Assembly (NCBI GenBank): GCA_964384525.1
Contig: CAYLKO010000072.1
Span: 1-10,555, forward strand
DNA length: 10,555 nt
DNA from: SHZI01 sp964384525
GTDB taxonomy: Bacteria > Pseudomonadota > Gammaproteobacteria > Steroidobacterales > GCA-2729495
Reading direction: 5' to 3'
Made by a program: the position numbers and the translations under genes. Positions 6,924-10,555 of this stretch are shown here, in pieces. The number at the start of each line of letters is the position of its first letter. Within the stretch, counting starts at the first letter, position 1. A model generated the notes under the pieces. It had not been told where the DNA came from. It saw nothing but the letters and a program-made list of their open reading frames with translations, and did not search any database.

Positions 6924-6972
6924 GGTCAGTCAGTCATAGGCTGCATAACCCGCCGACTGAACCTCGTTTTTT
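6924..6972 (+). terminator. U-tract hairpin directly before dsbC
   Basis: GGTCAGTC (6924-6931) pairs with GACTGAACC (6955-6963) as 8 bp with one bulged A, around a 23-nt loop. Three bases after the stem comes a run of six T (6967-6972). This has the form of an intrinsic terminator. It is 126 nt past the xerD stop and only 11 nt before the dsbC ATG, so it could end xerD transcripts or act as an attenuator in the dsbC leader. The long loop makes it a modest rather than strong terminator. Confidence 0.4.
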
Positions 6973-6983
6973 CAAGGCACCGA

Positions 6984-7760
6984 ATGATGAATGCAGGATC
7001 CTGCCGCAGTGGCTTTCTCATGGCTGTTGGCTTGTTGACCATGGTGATCGCACCCGCAGTAATGGCTGTCGACCAGGATCCCCGCGCCGCCGTGATTGCC
7101 AAATTTCCCGAGATCAAACCGGAACAGATCGTCGAATCGCCCATCCCGGGCCTCTATGAAGTCCGGGTCGGCTCGAAGATCGCCTACATTTCGGCCAACG
7201 GCCAGTACCTGATCCAGGGCGAGATCATCGATCTCAACTCCGACCGGAACCTGACGGAGAATCGTCGGGAAGGTGTCCGACGCGATGTCCTGGCTGGCAT
7301 ACCGGAGTCGGAAATGGTGGTCTTCTCGCCGCCGAAGTCGACAAGCACCGTCACCGTGTTTACCGATCTGGATTGCGGCTACTGTCGCAAGCTGCACAAG
7401 CAGATCGCCGACTACAACGCCCGGGGCATCAAGGTGCGCTACATGTACTTTCCCCGCAGCGGTCCGGGCACCGACAGCTGGATCAAGGCCGAGCAGGTGG
7501 CCTGTGCGCCGGATCCGCGCGCCGCACTGACACGGGCGAAACTGGGGCAGGTGCTGAAAGACAAACCCTGCGCCAACAACCCGGTGGCCAGGCATTACAA
7601 CATCGGCAAGGATTTCGGACTGCAGGGCACGCCCGCCATCGTGCTCGAGTCGGGAGAGTTGATTGGTGGCTACCTGGAACCGGCCGAGTTGTCCAAGTAC
7701 ATCGCCGAAGCCCGGGTTGCCAAATCAAATGCCGTTCGCAACGAGGCGGCCCGCAACTGA
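6984..7760 (+). CDS. dsbC: Thiol:disulfide interchange protein DsbC
   Basis: Periplasmic disulfide isomerase that reshuffles wrong disulfides and is kept reduced by DsbD. The product is 258 residues from ATG 6984 (257 from the adjacent ATG 6987). Seen: a signal peptide with hydrophobic core FLMAVGLLTMVIAPAVMA, probable cleavage after Ala28, an N-terminal dimerisation domain (about 30-100, with KIAYISANGQYLIQGEIIDL), the thioredoxin-fold active site DCGYCRKLH with CGYC at 131-134, a second Cys pair at 174 and 196 matching the structural disulfide of DsbC, and the cis-proline loop GTPAIV at 215-220. AAGG at 6974-6977 supports the start; an in-frame upstream extension would bury the signal peptide and was rejected. 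It follows xerD and is convergent with fdxA. Confidence 0.94.
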   Translation: MMNAGSCRSGFLMAVGLLTMVIAPAVMAVDQDPRAAVIAKFPEIKPEQIVESPIPGLYEVRVGSKIAYISANGQYLIQGEIIDLNSDRNLTENRREGVRRDVLAGIPESEMVVFSPPKSTSTVTVFTDLDCGYCRKLHKQIADYNARGIKVRYMYFPRSGPGTDSWIKAEQVACAPDPRAALTRAKLGQVLKDKPCANNPVARHYNIGKDFGLQGTPAIVLESGELIGGYLEPAELSKYIAEARVAKSNAVRNEAARN

Positions 7761-7782
7761 CCGGAGCGGGCCTGCCGGTCAG
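7757..7782. terminator. Hairpin spanning the dsbC and fdxA stop codons
   Basis: CTGACCGG (7757-7764) and CCGGTCAG (7775-7782) form a perfect 8-bp stem around a 10-nt loop. The left arm contains the dsbC stop TGA and the right arm the complement of the fdxA stop TGA, so the genes end in the two arms of one dyad. No T-tract follows on either side, so it is either a poor intrinsic terminator for both genes or a 3'-end stabilising and blocking structure. Confidence 0.45.
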
Positions 7783-8102
7783 CGTTCGAGGAGCTGGCGC
7801 TTTTCGGTGATCTTTGCCCACGCGTCGGCATCCGCCGGCGGCGTGCCCACTTCGGTGATGACCGGCCACTTCTTCGCCAGTTCCCCGTTCAGTGGAATGA
7901 AATCCTTCTGATCAGCCGGAACCTCATCCTCGGAGAAGATGGCTTCCACCGGGCATTCCGGCTCGCAAAGGGTGCAGTCGATGCACTCATCCGGATCGAT
8001 GACCAGCATGTTGGGGCCTTCGTGGAAGCAGTCCACGGGACAGACCTCCACGCAATCCATGTACTTGCACTTGATGCATTGTTCAGTAACGACAAACGCC
8101 AT
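7779..8102 (-). CDS. fdxA: Seven-iron ferredoxin FdxA (3Fe-4S/4Fe-4S)
   Basis: Soluble low-potential electron carrier of the Azotobacter ferredoxin I type. The 107 residues match that protein closely in length and pattern. Seen: CIKCKYMDCVEVCPVDC with Cys9, 12, 17, 21 and 25, then CIDCTLCEPECP with Cys40, 43, 46 and 50. By family knowledge Cys9, 17 and 50 hold the 3Fe-4S cluster and Cys21, 40, 43 and 46 the 4Fe-4S cluster. The tail (FSEDEVPADQKDFIPLNGELAKKWPVITE) is also typical. AGGAG (complement of 8113-8117) lies 10 nt before the ATG. The neighbouring Nudix gene ends 94 bp upstream on the same strand. Its redox partner is not evident from the context. Confidence 0.96.
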   Translation of the reverse strand: MAFVVTEQCIKCKYMDCVEVCPVDCFHEGPNMLVIDPDECIDCTLCEPECPVEAIFSEDEVPADQKDFIPLNGELAKKWPVITEVGTPPADADAWAKITEKRQLLER

Positions 8103-8166
8103 GGTCTTCGAACTCCTGCACGAATCTGTACTTTAGTAACTTCAGGCGGGCCTGACTAGGCAGAAT

Positions 8167-8194
8167 ACCGGCTGATCACTGCCGGTCTGCCGGT
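8167..8194 (-). other. Hairpin with duplicated arm after the Nudix gene
   Basis: ACCGGC (8167-8172) can pair with GCCGGT at 8181-8186 (6 bp, 8-nt loop) or with a second GCCGGT at 8189-8194, because the octamer CTGCCGGT is tandemly duplicated (8179-8186 and 8187-8194). On the minus strand the structure begins 2 nt past the Nudix stop codon and lies about 65 bp before fdxA. No U-tract follows, so termination is uncertain; it may separate Nudix from fdxA expression. Confidence 0.35.
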
Positions 8195-8196
8195 TA

Positions 8197-8751
8197 TCAG
8201 TCAGGGGAACTACCTATTTGCCGGCGAGGTGCGGCCTTCAACCGCACCTCGACATTTCCGGTGTGCTGATTCTCGAAATACTGCTCGAGCGCAATCCGTA
8301 TGCTGGGAAAAGCCAGATCCGCCCACGGGATTTCGTTCGGCGGAAACAAACGGGTCTCCAGCGATTCCGTACCGACACCGAATTCCGGTTGCAACAGCCG
8401 ACCCGTGAAAAACACGTGGACCTGTCCGGCATGCACCACATCGACCACCGAAAAGAGGGTGCCCAGTTCCACCCGGGCGAGAGCCTCTTCCCAGGTTTCC
8501 CGGATGGCGGCATCAGCCAGCGTCTCGCCCATTTCCATGAAGCCGGCCGGCACGGTCCAGAAACCGCGGCGTGGTTCTATGGCGCGCCGGCACAGCAGGA
8601 TCTGCCCGGCGTGAACCGGCACACAGCCGACGACGAGTTTGGGATTGACATAGTGGACCGTCCCGCAGGCGGTACACACCGCACGAGGCCGGTTGTCGTT
8701 GTCTGGAACGGTGGTCGTGAGCGGGCCGCCGCAGGCGCTGCAGAACTTCAT
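8197..8751 (-). CDS. Zinc-ribbon Nudix hydrolase
   Basis: Nudix pyrophosphohydrolase with an N-terminal zinc ribbon, 184 residues. Seen: CSAC at 4-7 and CTAC at 26-29, a Cys4 zinc-binding ribbon, then a Nudix domain with WTVPAGFMEMGET and the box G70-x5-E76-x7-R84-E85-T-W-E88-E89. The metal-binding Glu residues are intact. The glycine normally seen near the end of the box is Leu91; small departures at this site are common in this subfamily, where Ala-Asn often follows the EE. A C-terminal tail of about 25 residues follows the domain. The substrate cannot be deduced; members act on NADH, ADP-ribose or other nucleoside diphosphates. ATG at 8751 starts directly before the zinc ribbon but has no visible ribosome site. 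It is 56 bp downstream of gltD on the same strand. Confidence 0.88.
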   Translation of the reverse strand: MKFCSACGGPLTTTVPDNDNRPRAVCTACGTVHYVNPKLVVGCVPVHAGQILLCRRAIEPRRGFWTVPAGFMEMGETLADAAIRETWEEALARVELGTLFSVVDVVHAGQVHVFFTGRLLQPEFGVGTESLETRLFPPNEIPWADLAFPSIRIALEQYFENQHTGNVEVRLKAAPRRQIGSSPD

Positions 8752-8760
8752 GCTGTCGGT

Positions 8761-8766
8761 ATTCTA
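8761..8766 (-). promoter_or_regulatory. Possible -10 element for the Nudix gene
   Basis: TAGAAT on the minus strand (5 of 6 to TATAAT) ends 9 nt before the Nudix ATG, implying a transcript with only a few leader bases. No -35 hexamer is evident. It may be chance, with the gene read from gltD instead. Confidence 0.25.
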
Positions 8767-8807
8767 TCGTCAATCAGCCAGCCGCTTCGCCGGACGCTTT
8801 GTCATGG

Positions 8808-10292
8808 TCACGGGAGCTGCGTGCAGCCCATCAGGTAGCGGTCGACTTCACGGGCCACGCCCCGGCCCTCGTTGATCGCCCAGACGACCAGACTCTGGCC
8901 GCGCCGGCAGTCGCCGGCCGCAAACACGCCCTTGAGGCTGGTCGTGTATTTCTCGTGTTCGGCATCGATGTTGCTGCGCGCATCGCAGCGCACGCCGAAG
9001 TCCTTCAGCATCGAGGCTTCCGGGCCCGTGAAGCCCATGGCGAGCAACACCAGATCGGCCGGCAGGGTTTTTTCGCTGCCCGGCTTCTCATGCGGCACAT
9101 ACTGCCCGGCCTCATTGCGTTCCCAGCCGATCTCCACGGTGACGATGGCCGTGACGGCGCCGTGTTCATCGCCCACGAACTGCTTCACGGTCGTCAGGTA
9201 GGCGCGCGGATCGGCGCCAAACCTTGCCATGGCCTCTTCCTGGCCATAGTCGAGCTTGTAGACCTTGGGCCACTCCGGCCAGGGGTTGTCTTCAGCCCGG
9301 TCCATGGGGGGGCGCGGCATGATTTCCAGCTGGGTCAGTGAACGACATCCATGGCGCATCGCGGTGCCGACGCAGTCGGTCCCGGTGTCGCCCCCGCCCA
9401 GCACGACGACCTGCTTGTCGCGGGCGTGGATGGGCGTGTCGTCCGGCCGGTCGGCCAGGAGCGCCTTCTGGCTCGCTGTCAGATACTCCATGGCGAAATG
9501 CACGCCGTGCAGTTCGCGACCGGGGACGGCCAGATCACGGGGCTGTGTCGCGCCGGTGCAGATGACAGTGGCATCGAAATCCTTCAACAGCAGCTGTGCC
9601 TCGACATTCTCGCCGACGTTGGCATTGCAGATGAACTTGATGCCTTCCTCTTCCAGCAGCTTCAGGCGCCGCTCGACCACGGCGCGCTTCCCCAGCTTCA
9701 TGTTCGGAATGCCGTACATCAGGAGGCCGCCGGGCCGGTCTTCCCGCTCCAGCACCGTCACGCGGTGTCCGGCCCGGTTGAGCTGGGCCGCGGCGGCAAG
9801 CCCGGCCGGGCCGGAGCCGATGATCACGACCTTTTTGTCCGTGCGCACAGCCGGCGGTTCGGCCACCACCCAGCCTTCTTCGAAGCCCCGTTCGATGATG
9901 GCTGCTTCGAGGTTCTTGATGGTGACCGGCGGGCTGTTGATCCCGACGACGCAGGAACCCTCGCAGGGCGCGGGGCAGACCCGCCCGGTGAAGTCCGGAA
10001 AATTGTTGGTTTTGTGCAGGCGCACGAGCGCCTCCTGCCACAGGCCCCGATACACGAGATCATTCCACTCCGGAATGAGGTTGTTGATCGGGCAGCCGGA
10101 GGCGGCGCCGTTGATGATCTTGCCGGTCTGGCAGAAGGGCACGCCGCAATCCATGCAGCGTGCGCCCTGCTGGCGCAGCCGCTTCTCGTCCATGTGGTGA
10201 TGGAATTCGTCCCAGTCGCGCACGCGCTCGCGGGGCGTGCGGTCGACCGGCAGCTCCCTCAGGTACTCGATGAATCCGGTTGGCTTGCCCAT
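8808..10292 (-). CDS. gltD: Glutamate synthase small subunit (NADPH, beta chain)
   Basis: Supplies electrons from NADPH through FAD and iron-sulfur clusters to GltB, which makes two glutamates from glutamine and 2-oxoglutarate. The 494 residues belong to the longer GltD subtype that begins MGKPTGFIEY, with an extra block at about 345-370 (YKLDYGQEEAMARFGADPRA). Seen: cluster ligands CMDCGVPFC (46-54), GCP (Cys67) and CPAPCEGSC (106-114), FAD-binding VVIIGSGPAGLAAA at 155-168, GGLLMYGIPNMKL at 188-200, the NADPH-binding VVVLGGGDTGTDC at 295-307, and a C-terminal FAD segment VFAAGDCRRGQSLVVWAINEGR at 456-477. ATG at 10292 shares its A with the gltB stop (TGATG), with GGTGG just upstream, so translation is probably coupled. 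gltBD is a classic operon. Confidence 0.97.
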   Translation of the reverse strand: MGKPTGFIEYLRELPVDRTPRERVRDWDEFHHHMDEKRLRQQGARCMDCGVPFCQTGKIINGAASGCPINNLIPEWNDLVYRGLWQEALVRLHKTNNFPDFTGRVCPAPCEGSCVVGINSPPVTIKNLEAAIIERGFEEGWVVAEPPAVRTDKKVVIIGSGPAGLAAAAQLNRAGHRVTVLEREDRPGGLLMYGIPNMKLGKRAVVERRLKLLEEEGIKFICNANVGENVEAQLLLKDFDATVICTGATQPRDLAVPGRELHGVHFAMEYLTASQKALLADRPDDTPIHARDKQVVVLGGGDTGTDCVGTAMRHGCRSLTQLEIMPRPPMDRAEDNPWPEWPKVYKLDYGQEEAMARFGADPRAYLTTVKQFVGDEHGAVTAIVTVEIGWERNEAGQYVPHEKPGSEKTLPADLVLLAMGFTGPEASMLKDFGVRCDARSNIDAEHEKYTTSLKGVFAAGDCRRGQSLVVWAINEGRGVAREVDRYLMGCTQLP

Positions 10293-10555
10293 CAGTTTCC
10301 ACCTACGCGGGACAGATCCCGTGCGTTCTCCTCGAATGCCACCATGATCGCGTCGTCACCGGTCAGGCCCTGCTCATGCGCCCGGGCGATGCACGCCAGC
10401 ATCCGCTTGTAGTCCTTCGGAATCACCTTCACGAAGCGGGGTACACACTGCTCCCAGCTTTCCAGAACCTGTTTCGCCTTGTTGCTGCCGGTCAGGTCAC
10501 GATGTTTTGCAACGCGCGCCCGCACCCGGCTGATTTCCATCGGCTCCGTCAATGT
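10292..10555 (-). CDS. gltB: Glutamate synthase large subunit, C-terminal end (partial)
   Basis: The last 87 codons of an open frame that enters from the right edge, so the 5' end is outside the window. The visible peptide (MEISRVRARVAKHRDLTGSNK, then WEQCVPRFVKVIPKDYKRML) matches the C-terminal tail of GltB, which follows the glutamate synthase beta-helix domain. The FVKVxPxDYKR motif is characteristic. It ends with TGA at 10294-10292, overlapping the gltD ATG by one base. The identity rests on this short tail and on adjacency to gltD, which together make it firm. Confidence 0.92.
   Translation of the reverse strand, partial: TLTEPMEISRVRARVAKHRDLTGSNKAKQVLESWEQCVPRFVKVIPKDYKRMLACIARAHEQGLTGDDAIMVAFEENARDLSRVGGN

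Noticed and set aside
9351..10412. Plus-strand open frame of about 353 codons opposite gltD and the gltB end
   Set aside because: GltD motifs on the minus strand are complete and continuous. The opposing peptide is a compositional shadow without domains or a ribosome site.
1..10555. Search for mobile elements, CRISPR arrays, tRNA or rRNA genes, phage or defence genes
   Set aside because: No transposase, spaced direct-repeat array, cloverleaf-like segment or defence-type protein was seen. XerD here is the housekeeping recombinase, not an element integrase, judged by its full-length match and the dsbC neighbour.

Overview
The window reads as an ordinary chromosomal segment of a high-GC gammaproteobacterium. 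The evidence is the Azotobacter-type seven-iron ferredoxin FdxA, the adjacent xerD-dsbC pair, ZapE, a cofactor-dependent GpmA, a proteobacterial ETF-ubiquinone oxidoreductase, and a GltD of the roughly 490-residue subtype. There is no phage, transposon, CRISPR array, toxin-antitoxin pair, defence island, tRNA or rRNA gene. I found no undescribed multi-gene system. The points worth a second look are small intergenic ones.

Layout, left to right. (1) Minus strand: zapE (1959-838) followed by gpmA (770-15). (2) A 66-bp divergent region with a near-perfect inverted repeat, then etfD (ETF-QO) on plus (2026-3681). (3) A 47-bp convergent gap made largely of a tandem 14-mer, then a thiolase on minus (4910-3729, TTG start) and, upstream of it on the same strand, a PlsC-type acyltransferase (5739-4999). 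(4) A 119-bp AT-rich divergent region with a CRP/Vfr-like dyad, then xerD (5859-6797) and dsbC (6984-7760) on plus. A U-tract hairpin lies directly before dsbC. (5) Minus strand: fdxA (8102-7779), convergent with dsbC across a hairpin that contains both stop codons, then a zinc-ribbon Nudix hydrolase (8751-8197), gltD (10292-8808) and the 3' end of gltB, which runs off the right edge. Genes cover nearly everything; the longest gap is 186 bp (6798-6983).

The genes do not form one pathway. ETF-QO, the thiolase and the acyltransferase share a fatty-acid and acyl-CoA theme: beta-oxidation electrons to the quinone pool, C-C cleavage or condensation of acyl-CoA, and phospholipid acylation. GltB and GltD form NADPH-dependent glutamate synthase and overlap by one base at TGATG. 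XerD acts in chromosome dimer resolution, DsbC in periplasmic disulfide isomerisation, GpmA in glycolysis and gluconeogenesis, and ZapE in division-associated functions. FdxA is a low-potential electron carrier.
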